A stretch of 64,000 nucleotides of DNA from Oceanirhabdus sp. W0125-5 (lineage in GTDB: Bacteria > Bacillota > Clostridia > Clostridiales > Clostridiaceae). Positions 7,930-15,912 of the stretch are shown here, piece after piece. Position 1 is the first letter of the stretch; each line of letters opens with the position of its first letter. Under the pieces are notes generated by a model, which saw only the letters and a list, made by a program, of their open reading frames with translations, did not search any database and was not told the origin of the DNA. The stretch spans positions 62,001-126,000 of the forward strand of contig NZ_CP115913.1 in assembly GCF_027938815.1 (NCBI RefSeq). The letters are read 5' to 3'. The position numbers and the translations under genes are program-made.

Positions 7930-8186
7930 AATTGAGAATGGAGAATTGAGAATGGAGAATGCAGGATGTTTCTGCTTACGCAGAAACTACATCTTATTGT
8001 TCTTTAGAACAAAATCTTTTTTACTTATTTCATCTGAGATGAAATACCGTAGTTCTTATACCAATGGATACTATGTTTCAGCCAGCTGAAACGAGTAAAA
8101 CCTCGTTGTCTAAAGGACAATACAATTAAAATTTCTCGGAGAGAAATGTCCATCATTCTCAATTCTACATTCTCAATTCTCAATTT
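7930..8186 (+). repeat. Foldback repeat, copy F
   Basis: Full-length copy with both arms of the GAGAAT type (left TTGAGAATGGAGAAT, right ATTCTCAATTCTACATTC). H3 has an 8-bp stem with only two loop bases (GTTTCAGC-CA-GCTGAAAC). Confidence 0.92.
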
Positions 8187-8205
8187 CTTTTAGATTCTAA
8201 AGAAT

Positions 8206-8280
8206 CAAAAAGCCACGCTTCACACCCAAAATGGCTATACTACTCCAATATAGCCGTAATGTTTGGCGCAAAGCATGGCT
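8206..8280 (-). terminator. Composite terminator of GNAT gene 5
   Basis: A 70-base structure has outer arms AGCCACGCTT (8211) and AAGCATGGCT (8271) and an inner hairpin GGCTATA/TATAGCC. On the minus strand the outer stem is followed by TTTTTGATTC. It follows the stop codon at 8302 by about 20 bases and separates that gene from repeat copy F. Confidence 0.7.
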
Positions 8281-8301
8281 AATTATAAAGATAACGTTCC
8301 T

Positions 8302-8853
8302 CTATTTATTCATCTCTTCATAATCACTCTTTAAAATACCCATAATTACATAATCTGTGTATTGTCCATTGTAGAAGAACCGGTCTTTAAGTCTTCCTTC
8401 TTCTTTGAACCCACATTTCTCATAGCATCTTATTGCACGCTTATTATAATCATGCACCTCTAGTTCAAGTCTATTAAGATTTAATACATTAAATACGATA
8501 TGCTGCAAAACCTTTATGGCCTCTGCCCCATATCCTTTTCCAAAGTTTTCTTTTGTTCCTATAACAATACCTAATATAGCATATCTGCTTCTCCAATCAA
8601 CTTTTATTAGGTCTATTTGCCCAATATACTCCTCAGTATCTTTATGAGCAATAACAAAATTAGTTTTTTCTAACCCTTTTTTACTGTTGATAAAATTCAT
8701 ATATGCTTCAGTATTGGTTGCTGTATGAGGAAATATAAATATATCTGATAAATTATCTGTAATCTCAGGGTCGTTTACCCATCCTCTTATATATTTAAAA
8801 TCTTCTTGTCTATATTCTCTTAAAACTATTCTGTCTCCATAATAATGTGGCAT
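8302..8853 (-). CDS. GNAT acetyltransferase, RimJ/RimL type (5 of 7)
   Basis: The 183-residue protein has DRIVLREYRQED at the N-terminus, acetyl-CoA loop FGKGYGAEAIKV at about 109-120 and DYNKRAIRCYEKCGFKEEGR further on. It resembles gene 7 of the set (11621) around this last motif. The start follows GGGGGAGG. It lacks the shared leader, and carries its own terminator, so it is an independent unit. Confidence 0.9.
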   Translation of the reverse strand: MPHYYGDRIVLREYRQEDFKYIRGWVNDPEITDNLSDIFIFPHTATNTEAYMNFINSKKGLEKTNFVIAHKDTEEYIGQIDLIKVDWRSRYAILGIVIGTKENFGKGYGAEAIKVLQHIVFNVLNLNRLELEVHDYNKRAIRCYEKCGFKEEGRLKDRFFYNGQYTDYVIMGILKSDYEEMNK

Positions 8854-8934
8854 AGGTATTCCTCCCCCTTTGATTTGTAGTTCTATATGAGTTTAATGAT
8901 GCTACTTTAGTAAAACATAATAGAAAAACTTTGT

Positions 8935-8953
8935 GAACTAGCGAAGCTAGTTC
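8935..8953 (-). terminator. Short hairpin after repeat copy G
   Basis: Perfect 8-bp stem GAACTAGC/GCTAGTTC with loop GAA. On the minus strand it is followed by ACAAAGTTTTTC, a weak U tract. It is placed where the methyltransferase transcript would end, just past the repeat. Confidence 0.5.
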
Positions 8954-8961
8954 GGCAAAAT

Positions 8962-9207
8962 AAATGTATAATGTATAATTGATAATGTATAATGATGGAT
9001 GTTTTGCTCCGCAAAACTACATCTTATTGGTCTTTAGAAAAAGAGTTTTTAACTCATTTTATCTTAAGATAAAATATTGTATTCCAATTACAAGGTTTCA
9101 TCCTTGATGAAACGAGTGATTCCCTATTGGCCAAGGAACAATACAATTACAATTTCTCGGAGAGAAATGTCAATCATTATACATTCTACATTATCCATTA
9201 TACATTT
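8962..9207 (+). repeat. Foldback repeat, copy G
   Basis: Full-length copy with GTATAAT-type arms on both sides. It belongs to the second subfamily, with H2 ATTTTATC/GATAAAAT in place of ATTTCATC/GATGAAAT. H1 is a changed but paired GTTTTGC/GCAAAAC, and H3 is GTTTCATC/GATGAAAC. It lies ~50 bp after the methyltransferase stop codon. Confidence 0.92.
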
Positions 9208-9255
9208 CTTCTAAAGCACAATAGTTTCTTATCATGCAACAATCGCTCCATATAT

Positions 9256-10008
9256 TTACTTCATACAAATATATACTCCAAATTTATTTTCATCTGCAGC
9301 TTCACCATGTATATCAGAATAACATTCTATCTTCGAAAACCCAGATTCTTTTAATATATCTAAGATTTCTCCATGTGTGAATGCTTTTTGCTTTTCTCTA
9401 TATTCAATAATCTCTTTTTTCTTAGGGTCAATAAATATACAATTTTCGATTCTGAATCCATCTTCCATATACTTTTCACTTAAAATATATTTGCCATTTT
9501 GCTCTCCCCAGTCTCTGATTCTTTCCTGATTTAATTGTCCATCCATCATCGGACCAGCTATCTTTAAAAGAAATTTCCCCTCTACTTTAAGTGCTTTATG
9601 AATATTATTAAAATGTTGATTAAGCTCTTCCTCTTTCATAAGTCCTAATGTATGATTATATGCTAATATGAAATCATACGCTTCTTTATCTCTAATATGT
9701 AGTCCTCTTTGAAATCTAAAATCAACGTCTAAATCATTATAAAGAGCTTTCTTTCTTGCCTCATCAATGTATAAGGATGCAATATCAATACCAGTAACCT
9801 TATGTCCCCTTTTTGCAAATTCTAAAGAATGTCTTCCTGTTCCACATCCAACATCAAGAATTTTTAAATCCCCTTCAAACTTCAATAAATGATGTAGTTT
9901 ATCTACTTCCTCAGCTGTTTCTTTTTTTCCAGGAAAGCCTACCCAGTCAGCAAATGCCTTCTGTGCTTCTTCATTTTCCCACATCCAGTTAATTACCTTT
10001 CTATCCAT
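9256..10008 (-). CDS. SAM-dependent methyltransferase (class I)
   Basis: The 250-residue protein has the class I SAM-binding motif LDVGCGTGRHSLEFA at about 51-65 and the acidic GIDIA motif after strand 2. The N-terminal WMWENEEAQKAFADWVGFPGKKE segment and the C-terminal beta strand pair fit the large Methyltransf_25-like class acting on small molecules. The substrate is unknown. The start follows GGGGAGGAATTACA. Confidence 0.88.
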   Translation of the reverse strand: MDRKVINWMWENEEAQKAFADWVGFPGKKETAEEVDKLHHLLKFEGDLKILDVGCGTGRHSLEFAKRGHKVTGIDIASLYIDEARKKALYNDLDVDFRFQRGLHIRDKEAYDFILAYNHTLGLMKEEELNQHFNNIHKALKVEGKFLLKIAGPMMDGQLNQERIRDWGEQNGKYILSEKYMEDGFRIENCIFIDPKKKEIIEYREKQKAFTHGEILDILKESGFSKIECYSDIHGEAADENKFGVYICMK

Positions 10009-10185
10009 TGTAATTCCTCCCCTTGTTTAGCTAATATATTTATATATTTTTATATTTATTAACTTATTTATAGAGAATCCATAATTAAACTTTATTTATT
10101 CATACTCAAAATCACAGTACACCTTAAACCTAGTATAAATTTAGTTATAACTTGGAATCTCTAACTATACCTCAATTATCATTGA

Positions 10186-10317
10186 TCATAAGCAAAGCTC
10201 AAATTCTCTTTTTATATTTTTTTCTTCAAGCTTTTTATAAATTAGTAATCCATCTGCACCATATAAATCTTCATCCTGTGGGAAAGGCTTTACATCACAC
10301 GGTGCATAAAAAATTTT
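10186..10317 (-). pseudogene. In-frame coding extension after GNAT gene 6 stop
   Basis: After the TAG stop of GNAT gene 6 the same frame stays open for 43 codons to TGA at 10186. The translation looks like protein (for example KIFYAPCDVKPFPQDE, then GADGLLIYKKLEEKN). This is either a nonsense-truncated C-terminal part or a remnant of another gene that happens to be in frame. There is no separate start or ribosome-binding site. Confidence 0.45.
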
Positions 10318-10788
10318 CTAAATCTTCTTTATCATCTTCTTGCTAAGATCTATATATCCTAGCTTCTCATATAAAGCTATAGCGCCTTTATTGAAATTAT
10401 ATACATTCAATTCTATTTCTTTTACTCCTCTACTCTTCAACCAGTCTTCTGCTTCGTCCATCAGCTTTTTTCCAATCCCTAACCCTCTGCTTTTTTCTTT
10501 TACAATTAGATTTTCAATCCATCCAAATTCTCTAGGTATGAATATTGATACATCAGGTGTTTTCATAACTCTAGTTATTATTAAACCAACTATATCTCCT
10601 TCACATTCACAAACAAATATATTTGATTCTTCATCATTTAGTTTATCAATAATAAATTCTTCTCTTGATTCATCGGATTTTCTAAATTTATGAGGCAAAT
10701 TTACTATATGATGTTCATCCCCCTCATACATTAATGTATCCATTTCTTTAATATCATTTTCAGTACCTTTTCTAATTAACAATCCCAT
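10318..10788 (-). CDS. GNAT acetyltransferase (6 of 7), possibly truncated
   Basis: The 156-residue GNAT domain has acetyl-CoA loop SRGLGIGKKLMDEA at about 104-117 and the YNFNKGAIALYEKLGY motif. I start at the ATG at 10788, eight bases after GGAGG. The 45 in-frame upstream codons translate a leader RNA with a terminator and are not likely protein. Its own promoter, leader and attenuator set it apart from the other GNAT genes of the block. The frame continues past the TAG stop with protein-like sequence, so the gene may be shortened. Confidence 0.85.
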   Translation of the reverse strand: MGLLIRKGTENDIKEMDTLMYEGDEHHIVNLPHKFRKSDESREEFIIDKLNDEESNIFVCECEGDIVGLIITRVMKTPDVSIFIPREFGWIENLIVKEKSRGLGIGKKLMDEAEDWLKSRGVKEIELNVYNFNKGAIALYEKLGYIDLSKKMIKKI

Positions 10789-10828
10789 AACTTTTACCTC
10801 CATATCCTTTTTCACTTTAACTGAATAA

Positions 10829-10946
10829 AGCAAAAAAACCCTATCAGAATCGCCATAGCGACTCCGCAGGGTTACATATCTGCGTGTAGGATCTTCCCTG
10901 TGCCGCTCACAATGAATTTCCATTGATTAGACACACTCACTAATAT
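10829..10946 (-). promoter_or_regulatory. Leader RNA with terminator/antiterminator (attenuator)
   Basis: Between a strong promoter and GNAT gene 6 lies a ~115-base leader. Its 3' part is a terminator: outer stem AACCCT/AGGGTT, inner stem GAGTCGC/GGCGATTC, then seven U (10830-10836). The 5' part has a CAATG/CATTG hairpin and the string CAGGG (10896-10900), which can pair with CCCTG inside the terminator (10867-10871). The two pairings exclude each other, the layout of transcription attenuation. The ligand or signal is unknown; I do not match it to a known riboswitch class. Confidence 0.6.
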
Positions 10947-10952
10947 ATTGTA

Positions 10953-10981
10953 ATTTTATACAATTTCCATGAAATTGTCAA
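10953..10981 (-). promoter_or_regulatory. Promoter of the attenuator leader
   Basis: TTGACA (10976-10981) and TAAAAT (10953-10958) are separated by exactly 17 bases, close to the sigma-A consensus. Confidence 0.8.
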
Positions 10982-11042
10982 TAATTAAATATGCAAAATT
11001 TTGAATTTTTAGTTCTTTATTATCGTATGCATAAATGGTTCT

Positions 11043-11246
11043 TTATAAAAAGAATTCAAATGATTTTATGTTCTCTACCAAGAATACTTGGTTCAAAATT
11101 TTAATAGTTGAACCACTCTTCATATTACTGCCATTTGTAAGTATTTGAAGTAATTTTACATAATTTAAGTGACGAGCGATTTGCTGCGATTGTGCCTCAC
11201 TATAAAAATATTTCTTCCCATCCTTCAACTTTATGGCCATTTTCAT
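11043..11246 (-). CDS. Small protein of unknown function
   Basis: The 67-residue product begins MKMAIKLKDGKKYFYSE and ends NQVFLVENIKSFEFFL. It is soluble, with no membrane segment, cysteine motif or recognised domain. GAGGG lies nine bases before the ATG. It has no obvious terminator and stands alone between the attenuator promoter and the 374-bp region before GNAT gene 7. I consider it probably real but do not know its function. Confidence 0.55.
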   Translation of the reverse strand: MKMAIKLKDGKKYFYSEAQSQQIARHLNYVKLLQILTNGSNMKSGSTIKILNQVFLVENIKSFEFFL

Positions 11247-11474
11247 ATAACTCTACCCTCATAATTATTACTATAATTTTAGTATATTCTCTTTTACAAA
11301 ATTAGTGAATAAATAATTAGAAAGAATAAATCAGGTTATTTTTCTTCCTTTTGTCAAAAAAAATCATATAAAACCTACTAAATAAACTATATATTTTCTT
11401 TAATATTCAAAATTTAGGTTGCATTAGGCAATAATGTTGATATTTATTTAGAACACCATTATTTTGTACATATT

Positions 11475-11504
11475 TTGATTAAATAAAAGAAAATAATGTA
11501 TAAT
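11475..11504 (+). promoter_or_regulatory. Candidate promoter of GNAT gene 7
   Basis: TTGATT (11475-11480) and TATAAT (11499-11504) with an 18-base spacer lie about 117 bp before the start codon. The rest of the 374-bp gap (11247-11620) is AT-rich and shows nothing else I can name. Confidence 0.55.
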
Positions 11505-11620
11505 ATAGAAATAATAATTGATGCATAAAATATTTGTATAGTATCATAAAGAAAATATATTAATTACAGCGAAATAGTTAAATATATCGAAGGATATTTA
11601 TATTTTGAGGAGATGATGGT

Positions 11621-12166
11621 GTGAATAGTGCTATAAAATTAGAAAATAATAATATCATATTACGTCAACCAATAAAAGAAGATATTGCTAGCCGCGCAAA
11701 GTTAGGAATAAACAAGGAATGTGTTATGATGTGTGGTGGTAATATTAGTAATTTGAGCGAATTCACTATGGACGACGCTATCAAATGGTATGAAAAAATA
11801 ATTCAACATCCATGTAAGTGGGTTATTGAGTATAATGGTACTTGCATTGGAATCGTTGGTCTTAGACCATATAAAGAAGATAACAAAGCGAGATTCTCCA
11901 TTGAAATTTATGACTCCAACGTGTATGGTTGTGGTATCGGAACAACTGTTACTAAAATGGTATTAAAACATGCGTTTGAAGTTTTAGAATATCACAAGGT
12001 ATATTTAAGGGTTTTAGATTATAACACAAGGGCAATAAAATGTTATGAGAAATGTGGATTTATAAAAGAAGGTATAGACAGAGAAGGTGCGTTAATTAAT
12101 GGCGCTTATTGTAGTGATATTTATATGGGGATTATTAAGTCAGATTATATTTCTTTAGTTGAATAA
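11621..12166 (+). CDS. GNAT acetyltransferase (7 of 7)
   Basis: The 181-residue protein is the first plus-strand gene of the block. It has NIILRQPIKED at the N-terminus, a modified acetyl-CoA loop YGCGIGTTVTKM at about 102-113 and DYNTRAIKCYEKCGFIKEG, close to gene 5 (8302). It starts at GTG behind GAGGAG. It converges on the next gene and shares a bidirectional terminator with it. The acceptor is unknown. Confidence 0.88.
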   Translation: MNSAIKLENNNIILRQPIKEDIASRAKLGINKECVMMCGGNISNLSEFTMDDAIKWYEKIIQHPCKWVIEYNGTCIGIVGLRPYKEDNKARFSIEIYDSNVYGCGIGTTVTKMVLKHAFEVLEYHKVYLRVLDYNTRAIKCYEKCGFIKEGIDREGALINGAYCSDIYMGIIKSDYISLVE

Positions 12167-12186
12167 GTATAATCTTTAATGGAATC

Positions 12187-12211
12187 AAAGGAACTCTTAA
12201 GAGTTCCTTTT
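12187..12211. terminator. Bidirectional terminator
   Basis: Stem AAGGAACTC/GAGTTCCTT with A and T tracts on its two sides serves the converging GNAT gene and the YqfO-type gene. The stop codon of the latter (12197-12199) lies inside the hairpin. Confidence 0.8.
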
Positions 12212-12556
12212 CATATTATCATCAATATACACATGATTTATTAATGGAATAATATTTATCACTGGCTCTTCATATGGATGAACTTTTAGTATTTCGTCTA
12301 TAGTAGTCTTCACATTATCAATATAACATCTTGCTTCAATTTTAAGTTCTCTTCCCTCACAAACTTTTCCCACTTCACCTTCAAAAGGATCTGCGCCCTC
12401 TAGCGGACGCCAATATCCTCTAACTTCATACATTGAAAGGCAATTGTCATAGTCTCCTATCTTGCCTGCTCCCCCTTTGTTTAATGCATTCCTTATATCT
12501 TGAAGTTTATCTTCTGGTACATATATCTCTATTTTAACCCACTTATAAAATTCCAA
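12197..12556 (-). CDS. Stand-alone YqfO/CutA-like PII-fold domain protein
   Basis: The 119-residue protein matches the insert domain of long Nif3/YqfO proteins: IEIYVPEDKLQDIRNAL at the start, GGAGKIGDYDNCLS at about 28-41, GYWRPLEGADPFEG at about 47-60 and HPYEEP at 93-98. The fold is ferredoxin-like, as in PII and CutA. It starts at TTG seven to eight bases after AAAGGGTG. The Nif3-type gene at 2998 lacks this insert, so the two halves exist as separate genes in the same block. The role is unknown; a trimeric sensor or partner of Nif3 is possible. Confidence 0.82.
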   Translation of the reverse strand: MEFYKWVKIEIYVPEDKLQDIRNALNKGGAGKIGDYDNCLSMYEVRGYWRPLEGADPFEGEVGKVCEGRELKIEARCYIDNVKTTIDEILKVHPYEEPVINIIPLINHVYIDDNMKRNS

Positions 12557-12611
12557 ATTTTTTCACCCTTTCACTTTATCTGTTAGTTTTATAATTATTA
12601 TTATACCTCAA

Positions 12612-12716
12612 TTAGCTTGATTTCTTACTTAAAGGATTAAAATATATACCAACTGAACATGGATCTCCTTTCCCAATTATCATTCCACAATCATATTCAA
12701 TCTTTAAAGGACTATC
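12612..12716 (-). pseudogene. Coding remnant, C-terminal fragment
   Basis: The minus strand is open for 34 codons to TAA at 12612, after a TAG at 12717. The translation runs from DSPLKIEYDCGMIIGKGDPC to NPLSKKSS and looks like the C-terminal end of a lost enzyme. No start or ribosome-binding site is present, and the family is not recognised. Confidence 0.4.
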
Positions 12717-12796
12717 CTAAATTTCTTTATCCTTTTCATTTCAAGTCTGAAAAAAGTATAATCTCTTATTAGCCATACAAAGCAAATTCACATACA

Positions 12797-12828
12797 TTTT
12801 CCTTTTTTTAAAGGAAAGGCTTATACAA
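12797..12828 (+). promoter_or_regulatory. Palindrome and -10 box before the MerR gene
   Basis: An inverted repeat TTTCCTTT/AAAGGAAA with a 3-base centre is followed by TACAAT (12823-12828). MerR regulators bind such repeats just upstream of the -10 box, so autoregulation is a reasonable inference. The -35 box is not clear. Confidence 0.45.
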
Positions 12829-12884
12829 TATGGAATTAAGTAGATACATGAATAAATAAGTTAAACATTATATAGGAGGATAAA

Positions 12885-13667
12885 ATGTATACAATTGGAC
12901 AAGTATCAAAGTTTTTTGGTATATCTAGAGATACATTGAAGTTTTACGAAGATAAAGGATTAATAAATCCTAAAAAAAATAATACAAATAGCTATAGAGA
13001 ATACGATGATTTTGATATACATGAAATTTTAACTATAAATTCTTATAGAGAAATTGATTTTGAGATAAAGAAAATTCAAGAAATAAAAAAACATAAAAGT
13101 ATAGATGATATAGAATGTATGCTTGAAGAAAAAGAACAACAAATACATGAAGAAATACTATATAAAAATCTTCTTCTAAAACGCATAAAGGTAATTAAGG
13201 ATAATTGTAAAAAAATCAAAGACTATCTGGGAAAATTCATCATTGCAGAAATGAAGCCTTTAGTGGTAAAAGGTGAATTATCAGATTTTTTTGCATATGA
13301 TGAATATGATATTATACAGAAGCATTCAAATAACTTGAAAAATGCAGTTACATTTACAGGTTTAGTCCGAGTAATAAATTATACTAAACAAGATTGCTTT
13401 GAAAATAAATTTCTCGTGGTAAACAGAGTTGAAAATTATGATGAAGATATTGAAGGTGAAATAATTTCATATTCAAAATGTCTTTATACAATTGTAGAAG
13501 CTGGTAGAAGTAACATTGATAAAGAAGTAGAAAGTAACATAAGAAAAATAGCTCGTGAAAACGGATATGAATTAATAGGATTAAGTTATGTAAGTTTACT
13601 AATAACTACATATGATGAAGGCAATGAGCGTAGATATTTAGAAATCTACACACCAATAAAAAGTTAA
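12885..13667 (+). CDS. MerR-family transcription regulator with effector-binding domain
   Basis: The 260-residue protein has the MerR helix-turn-helix at 1-25 (YTIGQVSKFFGISRDTLKFY), a wing with NSYREYDDFD, a long coiled-coil helix at about 80-118 and a C-terminal GyrI-like domain from about 124. This is the layout of BmrR-type sensors of small hydrophobic ligands. AGGAGG lies just before the start. It is followed after ~90 bp by a CPBP protease gene on the same strand, a possible target. Confidence 0.9.
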   Translation: MYTIGQVSKFFGISRDTLKFYEDKGLINPKKNNTNSYREYDDFDIHEILTINSYREIDFEIKKIQEIKKHKSIDDIECMLEEKEQQIHEEILYKNLLLKRIKVIKDNCKKIKDYLGKFIIAEMKPLVVKGELSDFFAYDEYDIIQKHSNNLKNAVTFTGLVRVINYTKQDCFENKFLVVNRVENYDEDIEGEIISYSKCLYTIVEAGRSNIDKEVESNIRKIARENGYELIGLSYVSLLITTYDEGNERRYLEIYTPIKS

Positions 13668-13760
13668 AAACATATTGACCTGGGAGTTACCCACAGGTTT
13701 AAACTTAAGGTATTGATACTTAATGGTTTCAAATATTAAGTTTAAAATTGGAGGAATAAT

Positions 13761-14573
13761 ATGAAAAATAAGTTATTGTATATTCAACTTTTTTTAACAT
13801 TTATTATTACTTGGGGCTGTTGGATAACTGCTTGGTGTTTGCTAAAAGAAGGTATAGTTAACACAAGCAATCCAATTTATTTATCTCTATTTGGTATAGG
13901 AGGAGCCTTCGGACCTGGATTAGCTACATGGTTGGTGCTGCGAATAGCTAAGGATAAAAATTCTTATAAAAACTACATTTCATCGTTAATAAAATGGCGT
14001 GTAAACATTTTATGGTATATATTACCTTTTGCAGTGTATATAGGTGTACCCTTCTTATCATCACTTCTAGTTAATTTCATTAATGTTGGAAATCCTATTT
14101 CACTAAAAATTCAACCATTGTATATGCTTATTATGTACTTCCCTATTATGATTATTGGTGGTGGACTTGAGGAACTTGGTTGGAGAGGATTTGTTCTTCC
14201 TGAACTTCTAAAATCTTTCAGCCCCATTATATCAAGTTTAATTCTTGGAGTGATCTGGGCTATATGGCACTTACCTCTTTTTTATTTACTACCTCATACT
14301 AGCCAGTATGCCATGAATTTTCCTTTTTACTTATGTGGAGTTATAGGAATAACCTTCATGATGACTTGGGTTTATATAAAAACTCAAAGTACATTATTAA
14401 GTATAATATATCATGCTGCATTTAACAGTGTCTTTTCCATAGGTTTTAGTACTTTAGTTACTGATAAAGTAACTACATTCAACGGTATAGTTGTTGTAGT
14501 ACACATTGTATTAGGTATTGTTTTGTTATTTAGAACCCAAAGGCATGCTGCAGTTTCAAACCACTCCTGTTAA
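13761..14573 (+). CDS. CPBP-family intramembrane metalloprotease
   Basis: The 270-residue protein has about eight membrane segments and the three CPBP/CAAX-protease motifs: Glu137-Glu138-x3-Arg142 (EELGWRGF), His170 (IWHLPLF) and His218 with Asn222 (HAAFN). The family cleaves peptides within the membrane and includes bacteriocin-immunity and anti-phage-associated members. Its position behind the MerR gene suggests joint regulation. GGAGG lies before ATG. Confidence 0.9.
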   Translation: MKNKLLYIQLFLTFIITWGCWITAWCLLKEGIVNTSNPIYLSLFGIGGAFGPGLATWLVLRIAKDKNSYKNYISSLIKWRVNILWYILPFAVYIGVPFLSSLLVNFINVGNPISLKIQPLYMLIMYFPIMIIGGGLEELGWRGFVLPELLKSFSPIISSLILGVIWAIWHLPLFYLLPHTSQYAMNFPFYLCGVIGITFMMTWVYIKTQSTLLSIIYHAAFNSVFSIGFSTLVTDKVTTFNGIVVVVHIVLGIVLLFRTQRHAAVSNHSC

Positions 14574-14579
14574 TATGTT

Positions 14580-14605
14580 ACCCCAGGGGAAATTACCCCT
14601 GGGGT
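14580..14605. terminator. GC-rich terminator between protease gene and tyrS
   Basis: Perfect 10-bp stem ACCCCAGGGG/CCCCTGGGGT with a 6-base loop lies between two converging genes. It is unusually GC-rich for the window. The plus side is followed by a weak U tract. Confidence 0.7.
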
Positions 14606-14613
14606 GCTTGTTA

Positions 14614-15831
14614 TTAGTTTTTTATCTTAACAAATCTCTTCTTTCCAACTTGTATTACATCACCTGCTTTAAGTTCAAAACACATATCCTCACTGAACTT
14701 CTCTCCATTTATCTTAACTGCTCCTTGAGATATCAATCTTCTTGCTTCTCTATTAGTTTTAGCAAATCCCATCTTTAATATTATTTGTATTAGTTTATTA
14801 CATATGCAATCACCATCAGGACACTGAATTTCTTCTATTTCTTTTGGTATGCTCTTATTAGAAAATATGCTTATAAACTCTTCTTGTGCTCTCTTTCCAG
14901 CATTGCTACCATGGTATAGTGATACAATTGTTTCTCCTAAATTTAACTTTAAATCTCTTGGATTCACTGTTCCTTCTTTCAGTTGCTTTTTCATAATGTC
15001 AATCTTGTCTGGATGAACGTCTGTAACTAGTTCAAAGTATCTTATTATAAGCTCATCAGGTATAGACATTACTTTTCCAAATATATCCCTTGGCTTCTCA
15101 TTAACTCCAATGTAGTTCCCCAAACTCTTACTCATTTTCTCTTTACCATCTGTTCCCTCAAGAATAGACACAAACATTGCCACCTGTTTTTCCTTATTGT
15201 ATTCTTTTTGAAGAGTTCTTCCCATGAGTATATTGAAGGTCTGATCTGTCCCTCCCAACTCTACATCAGCATTTATTACAACTGAGTCCAATCCTTGCAT
15301 TAACGGGTACGTAAATTCATGAAGTCCAATAGCCTGATTATTATTAAATCTATTTTTAAAATCATCTCTCTCTAGTATTCTTGCTACTGTTTGCTTTGCC
15401 ATTAACTCAATTACTTCCTTAAAAGACATACACTCTAACCACTCACTATTAAACCTTACTTCCGTAAAATCAGGGTCTAATATTTTAAATAATTGTCTTC
15501 TGTATGTTTCTGCATTTATTAAAACCTCATCTCTTGTAAGTGGTTTTCTAGTTTTTGATTTTCCTGATGGATCGCCAATCATTCCTGTAAAATCCCCAAT
15601 GATAATAATTACTCGATGTCCTAAATCTTGAAATTGCTTTGCTTTTCTTAGTACAACAGAATGACCAAGATGGATGTCTGGTGCAGTAGGATCTAATCCT
15701 AACTTTACTGTTAAAGGCTCACCAGTTTTTTCACTCTTCTCAAGCTTAGCTCTAAGCTCATCTTCACTTATAACCTCTTCTATACCTTTTAAAAGTAATC
15801 TCATTTGCTCATCTATAGTTAATTTTTTCAT
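14614..15831 (-). CDS. tyrS: Tyrosyl-tRNA synthetase (TyrZ type)
   Basis: The 405-residue class I synthetase charges tRNA-Tyr. HLGH at 54-57 and KMSKS near 231-235 are the two ATP-binding signatures, and the last ~60 residues form an S4 RNA-binding domain (REARRLISQGAVKING). HLGH/KMSKS places it with the TyrZ type rather than the KFGKT type. I start at ATG 15831 because GGGG lies nine bases upstream; 22 additional in-frame codons have no site. Its T-box leader has a UAC specifier, and repeat copy H is inserted between the T-box terminator and the start codon. Confidence 0.96.
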   Translation of the reverse strand: MKKLTIDEQMRLLLKGIEEVISEDELRAKLEKSEKTGEPLTVKLGLDPTAPDIHLGHSVVLRKAKQFQDLGHRVIIIIGDFTGMIGDPSGKSKTRKPLTRDEVLINAETYRRQLFKILDPDFTEVRFNSEWLECMSFKEVIELMAKQTVARILERDDFKNRFNNNQAIGLHEFTYPLMQGLDSVVINADVELGGTDQTFNILMGRTLQKEYNKEKQVAMFVSILEGTDGKEKMSKSLGNYIGVNEKPRDIFGKVMSIPDELIIRYFELVTDVHPDKIDIMKKQLKEGTVNPRDLKLNLGETIVSLYHGSNAGKRAQEEFISIFSNKSIPKEIEEIQCPDGDCICNKLIQIILKMGFAKTNREARRLISQGAVKINGEKFSEDMCFELKAGDVIQVGKKRFVKIKN

Positions 15832-15912
15832 AATAACAACCCCTTTTACCATTTTTTTGTTTAAAAATTCTAAATATTGACTAAAATTTCTTCGCACGAA
15901 AGATTCTAAAAC

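Noticed and set aside
1594-9207. Integron cassette array
   Set aside because: No integrase or typical attC core sites are seen, and the same repeats also lie between ordinary genes far away. Only a cassette-like behaviour is proposed.
10789-10923. 45-residue N-terminal extension of GNAT gene 6
   Set aside because: It translates a leader with a strong terminator and has no ribosome-binding site, while the internal ATG has a perfect one.
14518-14778. Plus-strand frame across the protease-tyrS border
   Set aside because: It lies over the end of tyrS on the other strand and over the terminator, with no start signal.
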